Origin: Episyrphus balteatus
Lineage: Eukaryota; Arthropoda; Insecta; Diptera; Syrphidae
Assembly: GCF_945859705.1 (NCBI RefSeq)
Contig: NC_079136.1
Coordinates: forward strand, 95,727,120-95,791,119
Direction of reading: 5' to 3'
Length of the DNA: 64,000 nucleotides
Below are positions 33,001-43,856 of the stretch, piece by piece. The notes under the pieces are model-generated. The model ran no database searches, was not told the DNA's origin, and was given only the letters and a program-made list of their open reading frames with translations. The translations under genes and the position numbers were made by a program. The stretch's first letter is position 1; each line of letters opens with the position of its first letter.

Positions 33001-36000
33001 ATGCTGCACGTCGTTCAGGTTAATCTGAAGCACTCTAAATGTGCTTCAGATAACCTGAGAGTTTTTCTAAGGGAGGAAAACTTTGATGTGGGCATCATAC
33101 AAGAGCCCTGGATTAATGGCCTCCGAGTGAGAGGTCTCCAAGACAGCCAATATGACCTTTTTTACAAGCCCGTCAGTTCGAGCCAAGGTAAGCCAAGAAC
33201 ATGTATTTTAGCTAAAAAACACTTAAAAGCTTTTTTGTGTCCCAATCTTAGCACCTCTGATTTGACCGTTGTCAAATTAGAGGGTTCAAATACTGATGGA
33301 CTACTTTTGGCATCTGCGTACATGGCACATGACCAGCAGTCACCGCCGGAGGAAGTACGTAGGCTGACAACTCAAGCCAGTACAATGAAGACAAGCCTAC
33401 TCATCGGGTGTGACGCAAATGCACGTCATACTCTTTGGGGTAGTTCTGAGATCAATGAACGAGGTGAGTCTTTATTTGATTATATCATTGAAAATAACCT
33501 AACTCTTTGCAATAGAGGTACTACTCCAACATTCACGTTTCCTAGTTCAAGGAACTATGAAGGATGGGAGGATGTACTAGACATCACTATTACAAATAGC
33601 AACTTCAATTTGCAGGTTGAAAATTGGAGAGTATCCCCTTTAAAATCCTTTTCAGACCATAGTTGGATTCTGTTCCAACTTAAGTTTGAAACCAAAATCC
33701 CACCCCCTTATAGAAATCCCAAAAGAACTGACTGGAAGAATTTCGGTCAAGTTTTTAGTGCAAAGTTACGCAATATACCCAATATAAATACAGATTCGGT
33801 GGATGAGCTCGAATCAAAGGTAATGACCTTTGAACGAGCAATGATCACTGCCTTTAAAGTCTCTTGTCCGGTGAGACATAGTAGCAAAATATTTCCCCCT
33901 TGGTGGAACGAAGACCTGTCTAATCTGAGGAAAATGACTAGAACAATCTTCAACATCTGCCATAAACACAAATTCTATGAACCCTATAAAGATTGCTTAA
34001 GAGTCTACAAGCGTAGCATAGCATCAGCCAAAAAGGAAAGCTGGGAGGAATACTGTCACTCCATAGAAGATATTAAGGATTCTGCCAGGCTTAGCAAGGT
34101 TTTATCGAGGGAACACTCAAATCCCTCGTTTCTAAAAAAGTCTGACGGATCCTGGACAATATCTACAGCTGAATCCTTAGAATTATTAATGACTACTCAT
34201 TTTCCGGGGTGCGTTGATAGCACCTCTGAAGTGAACATAAATCCCACTTTGCTATCAGTTACGACTGAGCAAGTAAACCTCCTGATAACAAAAGAAAATA
34301 TAGCTTGGGCTATTAACACTTTCTCTCCGTACAAATCCCCAGGCCCTGATGGTATTCTGCCCATTATGCTGCAAAATCAGCAAGAGATAGCAGTTCCATG
34401 GCTTGAAAAAATCTTTAAAGGCTGCCTTCTTCTTAATCATGTGCCCAAGTCTTGGAGACAAGTTAGCGTGGTTTTCATACCCAAAGTGGGCAAAAGAGGA
34501 CATGAATCCGCGAAGGATTTCCGGCCAATAAGTTTAACATCTTTCTTACTTAAATCCTTAGAACGAATCTTAGAAACTCATATTAGAGACATTTTTAAAA
34601 GATGTCCTCTAGCCAGTTCGCAGCACGCTTATATGAGGGGCAAATCTACGGAAACAGCCCTCCATGAAGTCGTTCGAACAATTGAGAACTCGTTACACTT
34701 TAAAGAATATACCCTAGCTACCTTCTTGGATGTAGAGGGAGCTTTTAACAATGTCCTAACCGAATCTATTCTCGAAGCCCTAGTGACTTTTGAAGTAGAA
34801 GACTATATCAGAAGTTGGATTATTTCAATGCTAAAAGAGAGAAGAATTCAAGCAAGCTTAGGAAATTCTAACTGTTTTAAATGCGTTAATAGGGGTACGC
34901 CTCAGGGTGGCGTTCTTTCCCCACTGTTATGGCTCCTTGTCATGAACAATATCCTCGTGAAGCTTGAGAGAAGTGGAGTGAAGGCAGTGGCATATGCGGA
35001 TGATCTGGTTGTACTTGTATCAGGAAAGTTTTTACCTGTGATCAGTGAAATGACTGACACGGCTTTGAGAAAAGTTAGCAACTGGGCTACAAGCTGTGGC
35101 CTAGGAGTTAATCAAAGTAAAACGGAACTGATGCTTTTTACAACTAAAACCAAAATCCCTGTCTTCCCTCTACCTCAGCTCAACGGCCAAATCTTATCAC
35201 TTTCTTCTAGCGCCAAATATTTAGGTGTAATTTTGGACACTAAACTGAGCTGGAAGCTTAATATAGAAGAGCGGGTTAGAAAAGCGAGCATTGCTTTCTA
35301 TGCCTGCAGTAAAACCTTTGGGAAAAAATGGGGTCTTAAATCAAAAATGATTCTATGGACTTACACAGCGGTTGTACGACCCATTCTTACCTACGGCGCC
35401 ATTGTTTGGTGGCCTGCACTCAGTAAAGCTTATAACATCAACAAACTTAAGAAAATCCAGAGAACAGCAAGCGTAGGGACGACTGGAGCCCTCCGGTCGT
35501 GCCCCACGGAGGCTCTAAACGTTCTCTTGCACCTCTTACCCATAGACCTTCATATCAAATACCAGGTCTCTTGTAGCGTTTTAAGGCTAAAAGAAACAGG
35601 TAGTTGGAAGGCAAAATCTTTTGGTCACAGTGACACAACAAATTTAATACCATCGGATATGCTTCTGACACCCACGGACTACTGCACCCCTATTTTGAAT
35701 ACTGTAATGAATTGCAAGGTCAGCTTCCCGTCGAGATCAGACTGGGAAGAGGGCATTGTGACGAGAGGCTTCGACACCTGCATTTTCACTGATGGCTCAA
35801 AAATGGACTGTGGGGTCGGTTCGGGTGTCTACTATGAATCCCTCAATATCTCAAAATCCTTTCGACTACCAAACTTTGCAAGTGTATTCCAAGCGGAATT
35901 GCTGGCAATTAAAGAAGCTTGCAAATTACTTAGAGTATATCCAAATCAAAACCAAAATATAGCTATACTAACAGATAGTCAGGCAGCTATAAAAGCAATT

Positions 36001-36612
36001 GCTTCGGTCACGACATCCTCCAAATTGGTTCAGCAGTGCAGAGAGGAACTCTCATTGCTGAGTGAAAGCCTCACAATCACTCTCATCTGGATCCCAGGTC
36101 ACAGTGGTTTTGAAGGCAATGAAAAGGCGGATGAACTGGCCAGGCAAGGATCAGCCCTTCATGAGTCACTAGCAGAAATAGTCAACATTCCCATAGGAGT
36201 CATGAAGGGCGATATCTTCTTAAAATACCTAACAAAAGCTAACAATAGGTGGCACAACTTGACTAGCTGCGTCATATCCAGAAAAATCTGGCCCACCTAT
36301 AATAAATCCAAAACATATGACCTAATCTCTAGACCCAGAAAAGATATTAGCAGAATCGTTGCGGTGTGTACAGGACATTGGCCGATAGGGGAACATGCAG
36401 CAAAGTTGGGTATACCGCACAATACCTACTGTCGCAGCTGCTTGGACCAGCAAGAAAAAGAAACGGTCTACCATTTCCTATGTCAATGTCCCGCCCTTGC
36501 TAGGAATAGAGCACTCTCTCTGGGGAGCGAATTCTTTAATGTCATAGATAACATCTCAGAATCAAAGATCAAAGACTTGATCTCGTTCCTAAATGCAACA
36601 AAGTGGATTTAG
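33001..36612 (+). CDS. LOA ORF2 protein: endonuclease, reverse transcriptase, RNase H, 1203 aa
   Basis: It nicks the target and reverse-transcribes the element RNA there. The APE-type endonuclease (1-235) has Asn8 in QVNL, Glu35 in QEPW, GCDANARHTLWG and a SDHSW end. The reverse transcriptase (~430-720) has the SPGPDGI, RPISL, TPQGGVLSPLLW and YADD (665-668) motifs. RNase H (~925-1050) has Asp931 in FTDGS, Asp992 in LTDSQ, PGHSG and Asp1044 in EKADELA, so its catalytic set is complete. A CCHC-like cluster (CRSC...HFLCQC) is near the C-terminus. The start is 4 nt after the ORF1 stop and in another frame, so translation likely needs reinitiation. No stop or frameshift in 3.6 kb. Confidence 0.95.
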   Translation: MLHVVQVNLKHSKCASDNLRVFLREENFDVGIIQEPWINGLRVRGLQDSQYDLFYKPVSSSQGKPRTCILAKKHLKAFLCPNLSTSDLTVVKLEGSNTDGLLLASAYMAHDQQSPPEEVRRLTTQASTMKTSLLIGCDANARHTLWGSSEINERGESLFDYIIENNLTLCNRGTTPTFTFPSSRNYEGWEDVLDITITNSNFNLQVENWRVSPLKSFSDHSWILFQLKFETKIPPPYRNPKRTDWKNFGQVFSAKLRNIPNINTDSVDELESKVMTFERAMITAFKVSCPVRHSSKIFPPWWNEDLSNLRKMTRTIFNICHKHKFYEPYKDCLRVYKRSIASAKKESWEEYCHSIEDIKDSARLSKVLSREHSNPSFLKKSDGSWTISTAESLELLMTTHFPGCVDSTSEVNINPTLLSVTTEQVNLLITKENIAWAINTFSPYKSPGPDGILPIMLQNQQEIAVPWLEKIFKGCLLLNHVPKSWRQVSVVFIPKVGKRGHESAKDFRPISLTSFLLKSLERILETHIRDIFKRCPLASSQHAYMRGKSTETALHEVVRTIENSLHFKEYTLATFLDVEGAFNNVLTESILEALVTFEVEDYIRSWIISMLKERRIQASLGNSNCFKCVNRGTPQGGVLSPLLWLLVMNNILVKLERSGVKAVAYADDLVVLVSGKFLPVISEMTDTALRKVSNWATSCGLGVNQSKTELMLFTTKTKIPVFPLPQLNGQILSLSSSAKYLGVILDTKLSWKLNIEERVRKASIAFYACSKTFGKKWGLKSKMILWTYTAVVRPILTYGAIVWWPALSKAYNINKLKKIQRTASVGTTGALRSCPTEALNVLLHLLPIDLHIKYQVSCSVLRLKETGSWKAKSFGHSDTTNLIPSDMLLTPTDYCTPILNTVMNCKVSFPSRSDWEEGIVTRGFDTCIFTDGSKMDCGVGSGVYYESLNISKSFRLPNFASVFQAELLAIKEACKLLRVYPNQNQNIAILTDSQAAIKAIASVTTSSKLVQQCREELSLLSESLTITLIWIPGHSGFEGNEKADELARQGSALHESLAEIVNIPIGVMKGDIFLKYLTKANNRWHNLTSCVISRKIWPTYNKSKTYDLISRPRKDISRIVAVCTGHWPIGEHAAKLGIPHNTYCRSCLDQQEKETVYHFLCQCPALARNRALSLGSEFFNVIDNISESKIKDLISFLNATKWI

Positions 36613-37152
36613 GACTGCCTAACACTTGTTTTTCCCTTTTTTTAAAAACCAATTAAAAAATATATTTCAAATAAATCCAATTATCACTCACAGGTTTCAT
36701 AAGTTTTGGTATCAAAACGGCGCATCCTGCGCTAATTGGGTCAATCAAACATGGTTTGCCTTGACCACCATCTCTACCTACCTACCTACCTAGGGTAAAA
36801 ATATTTTTTTTCGGAATTGTGAATAAAATATTCGAACTCCTCGGAAAATTCTACATCAATTTTATATATGATTCTCTATAAAATATTGAGACCGAAGAAA
36901 GTTGTAGCGACATGAAAAAGTATGAACCAAATTCTCAGCCGTGTGCCTATCACGTCACAAAAAAGAGGTGTACCTACAGAGGGTTAAATAGCCAATTTTA
37001 ACTATTAAAATAGTATTTTTATCAAAATTTATAAATTTTAAATTAATTTGTTAATTTAATAGTTTATTTGGAGAATATTAAAATAGTCACAAATAACCTA
37101 TTTAAACTATTTAAAAAGTCTATTTTAATATTAATTATTTTTTCTCTGAGTG

Positions 37153-38473
37153 TATAGTCATGCAACATGCATTTGATGATAAGTTATATACTTTGGTACC
37201 TACATGAGAAGACTAAATTACGCGCGGGAAATGTTTTTTAGCTGGTTTTATTTTTTTTTTATAAGTAGGTAAACAAGTTTTGGGTTCAAAGGTTAAATTA
37301 TTTTAAAAAAGATGTTTAAGGATTATGCACACTGCAATAATTAGCAAAATACAGAAAAAGTGATGTCAATATCCGAGTTTGTAGTAGATATAAGAATTTG
37401 CAAAAAATGCTTTCGTTGATTTGGGGGCTTGAGCTAATTAAGCATTTTATATTTCTGGAATGTTAATTAAAAGATCTGCTAAAATAAAATGTATGCAGTC
37501 TAATTCGAGATAGTTAAGTTTTTGTCTTGTGGGTGTATAGCAGTTAACAAAACAATTAAAACTTAACTGTTAAAATAAGAGTTATTGCTGGTTTTAAAAT
37601 ATGCAACAAATTATTGTCGTATGAGTTCATGATGAGAGACAATAAATTTATATAGAAATTGTTGTGCCTGGTTGTGCGATTACAAGAGCAGTTACGCATT
37701 TAATAGGGTTTTAGAAGCTTAAGAGTTTTACTTTTTACGATAGGCACTACGCGCCAATACCGTCTGTGATTTGATTATCCATTTCAATGCCTTTAATGCA
37801 CTTAGAAAATTATACTTTGGATGTACTTTGTTGGTAATTTACTACTGTCCATTGACATAAAACAGTATTCTCACATCCGATCTACATCACTAAATGTGGA
37901 ATTTCTATGCAAACTATTAATTTTTTTTTGGGTCACTATAGCGTATGTGTAACTTTTTTTTATACTGTAAAAATTAAGAAAAACTTTATTATGTAAGTAC
38001 TAGTTTTTAACATTTTATAGTCATTTTTGATTTTTGGAATAATTGAAATGACGAAATGATCAATACACCAGCAGTTTTCATTAACAAATAGAAAAATAGC
38101 AATTTTTTTAAGACTGTTTTTAGATAAATAAATATCAAAAAGCTTCGTTAATTCATAGACATTTTTGGTGGAACATAAAAAAGTGCGACAAAAGCGTTAA
38201 TGCGACATGTATTCGACTTATGAAACATGTGCAACATGTTGTAATTTTTTGTAAAATTAATGAAAAAATAAAAAATACCAATCTCTCTTGGGATATCAAC
38301 CCACACCACCAAATGTAAGACGCAGTCACCTACGCGTTGGCTGTGTTCCTTTTGGCTCCGCAAAGTACTTTTTAGTACTTCTGAATACATTCAAAGACAT
38401 TTTTTCTATAGAAGAAATGGAGTTGATTTCGACCAGAAGTACTTAGCAGTAGATACTTTAGGGCAAAGGAACA
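37153..38473. other. AT-rich intergenic stretch
   Basis: I see no gene, tRNA or repeat with clear ends here, only low-complexity AT-rich sequence. Confidence 0.4.
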
Positions 38474-39965
38474 CAGGGGCCCTATTTCGTATTACGAAAC
38501 GAAAGTCAAAACAACGATACCCACGACAACGATAGTCACGACATAGAGCGATTTAGTACAACGATAATGAATCCATGTTTTTTTTTTTCAAGCGTACCAA
38601 GTACCAACCTTACCGTACCAAAGCTGTCAAAAAATAAGTAGATAAACAAAATCTTCAGTGGGAAACAAAATTTTCTTTTACTTTTCTTGTGCTATTTAAT
38701 AGTATTTTCTACTCAAAAACATAATAAAATTGAACTTAAGGGCATAATTTGTGATTTCGACTATTTATTTTATGAGTTTAGAGAAGAAAATCATCTTTCG
38801 GAGAACTTTATCTGTGCCATTGCCAATTGGCCATGAAGATTGGGATCAATTGTTTGTCTTATCGTTTTGTTGTGTTGTGGTGTTTTAATAGTAATAAGAA
38901 ATTTGCTTCTTCGTTTTAATATTCGAGTATGTTTATATTTTTTTATGTTCATTGCAATCAGTGGAATTAAAATTGGATTCGAAGTTTGACAAATTTTTTT
39001 TCTAAACAAGACAAACGAGAACGAAGGTCAAACGATAGGCAAATGACAGTCGTAAGCATTAACGAGTATCGTTGAAATCAAACGATTATCGTAGTACCTA
39101 ATCGCATTTGAACAAGAACCAAGTAGTTTCAACGATTACACAGGTCAACAAGGTTTTTGGTGCCGAGACTAGGATATACTTTTCTATAGGTTTTCGGTGT
39201 GCTAAACTCGAATCCGAAGTCAAAAATATCCTATCAGCTCCCATTTTTGAAATATTACCGTTAGAAGATGCAAAAAAAACTACTTTTGAGGTTATGCTTT
39301 TATGTGAACACGTTTTTTTTTTAAATATAAATTATAACGGTTTATTTAAGAACTACTTTCCTTCTTTCAAGATCTTTTTAAATCTTTTTGATATCTTTTT
39401 TATTCTTCGAGATATCGTCAGTTTTTTGGCTTATTGTAATAATATCACGTTTTCATCTCCTTTTTGATAAATTAAGCCAAACACACTTATTTTATTTAAA
39501 GATGTCTCAGGCAATTAAAAAGATATTGCAAAGATTTAAACAGGTCTTGAAAGAAGGAAAATAGTTCTTATAGAAACTGTTATGATTTATTTTTAAACAA
39601 ATTTCTACAAATTAAGGCATAACATCAAAAGTGGTAAAAACAACGGTATTTTTCCATTTTCTAACGGTAATATTTCGAAAACGGGAGCTGATAGGATATT
39701 TTTGATTTTGGATTCAGCACACCAAATACTTATAGAAAAGTATATTTTAATTCATGTGGGGAAAAACTTGTTAACTTCAATATAAGTAAAAAACGATTTT
39801 TTTTTAACTTTCTAACGGTAATATTTCAAAAACGGGAGCTGATAGGATATTTCTGACTTCAGATTCGAGTTCAGCACATCAAAAACCTATACTGTCTGCA
39901 CCAAAAAAATATTAAATTTTGTAAACCAGTTTTATCGTTTTACAAAATAGGGCCCCAGCTATTAT
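38474..39965. mobile_element. DNA-transposon-like element with GGGGCCCTATTT ends
   Basis: Left ggggccctatttcgtattac and right tacaaaatagggcccc are inverted ends. The interior has words shared with 21600-21768 (cagtcgtaag, aacgagtatcgtt, taatcgcatttgaac). It is interrupted by a family Z MITE at 39139-39931. No transposase seen. Confidence 0.65.
39139..39931. mobile_element. Family Z MITE, copy 2, TTA duplication
   Basis: Starts CACAGGTCAACAAGG, ends gtaaaccagt. TTA lies at 39136-39138 and 39932-39934. The same interior blocks as the other three copies (cctatcagctccc, ttaccgttagaagatgc). It interrupts caacgattatcg, which is nearly continuous in the copy at ~21730. Confidence 0.78.
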
Positions 39966-39979
39966 CGGCGTTAAAGCCT

Positions 39980-40080
39980 TGTACGCAGCTGAAGCGAAAC
40001 GAAATTATCCATAAAAAAATACCACGATGAAATCTTGAACGAATAATTTTGTTTTACTCTTCGTTTTTTAGTACGTAGCT
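39980..40080 (+). repeat. GTACGCAGCTGAAGC-family repeat, partial copy 2
   Basis: Reads gtacgcagctgaagcgaaac and a gaaatcttgaacgaa block that also occurs at 45985-46040. It is truncated on the right. Confidence 0.55.
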
Positions 40081-40235
40081 AGGGGAAAAAATGGGAAAAG
40101 AGCTGTGAGGGCTCTAATTCATTTATATCTTGTTTTAAAACATATTTTTTGATGTTTGTTCTTGATTTAAAGTCATAAAGGAGATGGGGCAAAATTATAT
40201 GGGACTTGGGCCATGAGCGTACATTAATGAGACTA

Positions 40236-41000
40236 CACCGAAAAAAAAAACCAATATCAATTTAACATTTTTTAAATATCAAATTAACATTTTTTAAATA
40301 TCAGCCAAAAAAGCTTTATAAAATGTGTTTTATGATATTTAAAATGTTAAAACAACATTTTTATTATCAGGATGATATTTTAATGTCACATTTTGGAAAT
40401 TTTTTTTGATATTTTTTTATCATTTTTTCATATCAATTTCTCATTCCAAATTATTGAAAAATATTAAATAAAAAATTCTTGATGTGTACTAATTTAAAGG
40501 CGCTTTGTGTTTTTTCGAAGTAAAATGTATGATTTACTGAGAAAATTTGATCGGCACTAAGATTTTACTTCACATAGTTTGGGAGAAAATAACAAAACAA
40601 TTAATCACCTATAATAGAAAAAATAATATCACCATTATTTTGTAAAGAATATTCCCTTTCAGTAATGTTTTGAAAAAAGAAAGAAAATTCTTAAAATAAT
40701 AAAAATAATAAAAATGAAAAGGAAAGAAATAGGTTTCATTATAATAAACTAAAACGTAAAATCTAGTCAACATTGACATTTTAATTGTCAAAGTGAAATT
40801 TTCACTATCCACTTAAACTTAAAAAAATGCCAAAATGATATTTTAATTGTCAAAGTGAAATTTTCACTATTCCATCTGAAATTAAAAAATGTCAAAATGA
40901 TATGATAAAATATCAAAATTGATATTTTAATTGTTGGACGACTTTTGTCACTGAAAAATGTTAATTTGATAGCTGTTATTATCAAATTTTTTTTTCGGTG
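40236..41000. mobile_element. 765-bp Tc1/mariner-type MITE (CACCGAAAAAAAAA ends)
   Basis: Ends CACCGAAAAAAAAA and TTTTTTTTTCGGTG with TA on each side (40234-40235, 41001-41002). The empty site in the other palindrome arm reads gagactagtctc, and here it is gagacTA-element-TAgtctc, which proves the TA duplication. The interior repeats tgatattttaattgtc-type blocks. No transposase. Confidence 0.92.
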
Positions 41001-41468
41001 TAGTCTCAAAATGAAGCTGGAGGTTAGTATATTCAATCTATGAATTTTTTTTCAAATCGTAAGTCAGGTTCTTGAGATACAAGGCTCCAAAGTTCGTTCC
41101 GATAACCCTTATTTGTCCCTTTTATATGCAAATATCATGAGAACCAGAGGCGGCGCTAGACCAAAATGAGGCGTGTGCGAGAGTAAATTTGCGGGGCCCC
41201 TAGGAAAATGATTTTGGACTATCATTTTGTAAAAAGGATCAAATATTCCGTCCAAATTCAAGTACAAAATTGTTATAGTAAACTTATAGGTGTTTCATTT
41301 CAATGTAAATGAAAAACAAAATGCACGACTCGATCTCACGAACTTGTTCTTAAATTTCAAATTGCTTTAATTTTTTAAACTTTTAATATAAATAAGATTT
41401 GTTAAATATACGTATGTAGATATCAGAAAAAAAATTTTGTATCCATACAAAGTATTTTTAAAATCATT

Positions 41469-41707
41469 AAGCCTTAACTACATTGGCTCAAAAAGTATGA
41501 AAAAGTACAAAAGTGAAAATTTTCAAACGCATTTTTGTATAGTTTTTCGGCGTGAAAAATCAAAACAAATGATGCAGAAAGCTTATTTTTTGGTCTAATA
41601 AACAATTTGTATACTCTTTTTCACAAAACAATTGCGCTAGCCAGAAAAAAAATATTTTCACTTTTGTACTTTTTCAAAAAGGGCAATATGTATGTAGTTA
41701 AGCCTTT
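41469..41707. mobile_element. Palindromic MITE, copy 2 (copy 1 at 7668-7886)
   Basis: Left aagccttaactacattggct and right atgtagttaagcctt are inverted. Between them the two copies share ttcaaa-gcatttttgtat and aaatattttcacttttgtac. It lies in the hAT element. Confidence 0.8.
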
Positions 41708-43092
41708 ACAATACAAGGAAAAATTAGACAAAAGGTGTTATGCAAATGTTATTAATATAGGAATTAATGACTTAGTGATGTCAAAATAAAGGTTTTAACA
41801 TCTTCTTTCAAAATTGAGAGGTTTGCCGGATCGAAGCTTGGCATTTCACCCTCAAGCCTGTGGGAACGTTAGAAGTGAAAAACGCTCCTAACTTTAAAAC
41901 AGGCTGCATGACCTAAGTTCCAATTTCTGACTTCAAAGACCTCTGGTTTTCAAAAGTAGACATTATTAGCTTTAATTCGAAATTAAATTTGCCTTTTAAC
42001 TCCATAAGTTCAACGGGGCGCAGCGTATTATATGAAACTTTTTCCTGAATTATTCGTAGTTTTGCATATACTTTGGGTCGTTGTTAAGAATCTATCAAAC
42101 TTTTTCCAAAACAACATTTTGTATTTTAATGCTAATTCCTTAACTGTCGACCAACATACCCAAAAACGCACTTCCATCGCTTCTAACCTTAAAGCATGCT
42201 GCTTTATGAAACTGACAACCTTTGACCCGAAAAACATCTGAATTTGAGAAGAAGATGGCATTACTTTTAATTTGACACCAATGTCGTCTTTAAGCACAAT
42301 GCACTTTACCACGTTTCTGCAGTGTTTGCCTTCCTAACAAAATCTTGAATGAATTTGAACAATTTGATTTATTAAGGCGCATTTGTTGAAAAAAAATGAA
42401 AATCGTTAAAAACCGTTATAAACATTTTTCGGAAAAAAACTATTTTGAGTGAAATGTGTATGAAATTTTGCAGAAATTATTTATCTACATTCCAAATTTA
42501 AGAAAAATTTAAATGTAACATTTTCTAAAATTTGACTATTTAAATAAAAAATAAAAATCAAACTTTCTTCATCAAAATATACAAACTAATAAAAACTAAC
42601 AGTTGATTGCTTTTTTCATAAAATCGTTAGTCATTTTTGAGTAAATTCTACTTTTCTAAAATTGGATATTCATTTTATAATGTAAAAATTCTTGTTTTTG
42701 TCAGTTTGTTCTCGGGTCTCGGCTTCTTTTTTAGAATATAAAAATATCAATTGAATCACCAATTGGAAAAAGGGAATAAATCCATCTCAATTTATTGTTG
42801 GCAAAACGCAAATAACTGCATAACTTCTTTATTTGACGGTTCTAAGAATGTGGTTAGGCTAGTCTCACGTTAGTCTTAAAATTTGAAAATTGACACTTTT
42901 CAAACAACCTTTAATATCGCTGAGTGCCATTGCTATATTGACATACAACATTAAAATTTATCAGTAGGAAAAAGGAAATTGTTTCTTTTCTTTAAACTAT
43001 TGTTTTTTAAAATCACTTGCTTATGATTTCCATTAAAAAAAAGAGGCCGGAAAAAACCAAGGGGCTTTCCCTGCTAGATGCAGGAAGATATA

Positions 43093-43856
43093 CAGGGTGA
43101 TTTAGGAGTAACGTGCCAAAAAGCTAGAGCGTGTAGGTTAGGTCGAGACAAGAAAAAAATCGTATGGGGTGGCGAGCACCCCAGACATAGAAAGAAAAAT
43201 TCTCAGGTAAGTTTTCAGGTGTTATCAATGAAAAAAGTTGATCAACTCAGGGTGAATCCGATACTGTATCACTTTATTGTATCCTTATTAAAGTCTGAAT
43301 GTTTAAAAAATAATAGGCTAATGGTTAATGTTTCGTAAGTTAATTTATCAACAAGTCCAGCCACGTAAAAACAGAAAATGAAGAGGTTTTTTTAGAAAAA
43401 ACAATTTTTGGGTTTTTGTTAATTTCTCGAATATGACAAGATATTTTTGAATCTGGTTTTCTGTTCTTGTTTTAAAATAAATAAGAGCATCGAATTTTAA
43501 AAACTAAATTAGTACTTAATTACATACAATTTTGAAAAGAATTAGTTTGAAATTTTTTTTCCCAATCTTTTTTTCAAAATTTTGATTTTAAAAATTAATT
43601 TTTCAAAAACTGTGCCATTTTATGGCTTTTTTTAAAATTTTTGTAAGAGAATAGGGTTTTGGCTTTACAAAAAGGTATAGCACGTTATTATTGATTTTAA
43701 TTTTTAATAATTTTTTTTTCAAAGTAAGTCAATTTTTTTTAAATTGCCCCTCCCCGCTAAACGACGGGGAATAGCCCCCTCCCATAAGATTTTTTTCTTG
43801 TCTCGACCTAACCTACACGCTCTAGCTTTTTAGCACATTACTCCTGAATCACTCTG
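43093..43856. mobile_element. 764-bp mariner-like MITE (CAGGGTGATTTAGGAGTAAC ends)
   Basis: Inverted ends of ~70 bp, CAGGGTGATTTAGGAGTAAC and onward through ctagagcgtgtaggttaggt, mirrored at 43790-43856. TA flanks both (43091-43092, 43857-43858). It lies inside the hAT element. The interior is AT-rich with no transposase. Confidence 0.88.

Larger units (their letters stand above)
31416..36790 (+). mobile_element. Full-length LOA-type non-LTR retrotransposon
   Basis: 5375 bp, bounded by TAGGGTAAAAAT on both sides (31404-31415 and 36791-36802), an 11-12 bp target duplication with no mismatch. It has a 5' UTR with a ribozyme-like fold, ORF1, ORF2 (endonuclease, RT, RNase H) and a short 3' UTR ending in a (CTAC)n run instead of poly(A). 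RNase H together with this form of endonuclease points to the LOA/I group. It is more GC-rich than its AT-rich surroundings. All parts are intact, so this copy may be recent and active. Confidence 0.94.
31323..36947. mobile_element. Middle MITE of the nest (GGCACACGG ends)
   Basis: Left end GGCACACGGGTGCGAATTTGG mirrors the right end GGCACACGGCTGAGAATTTGG (complement, ending at 36947). Without the retrotransposon it is ~240 bp. No target duplication was identified, so its exact ends are approximate. Confidence 0.7.
31211..37152. mobile_element. Outer MITE of a three-layer nest (CRCTCAGAGAAAAAATA ends)
   Basis: Ends CGCTCAGAGAAAAAATAG and the complement of TTTTTTCTCTGAGTG, each next to TA. 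The remaining sequence is rich in taaaatagt-type words. Only ~317 bp belong to this element. The other 5.6 kb are a second MITE and a LOA retrotransposon inserted into it. Confidence 0.78.

Noticed and set aside
21600..39135. Possible single gene shared between 21.6 kb and 39.0 kb
   Set aside because: The similarity is non-coding, contains stops in all frames and ends in transposon-like termini.
42028..42312. 94-aa minus-strand frame in the hAT element, possibly transposase
   Set aside because: No BED finger, DDE or hAT dimerisation motif could be recognised, and the flanking sequence is full of stops.
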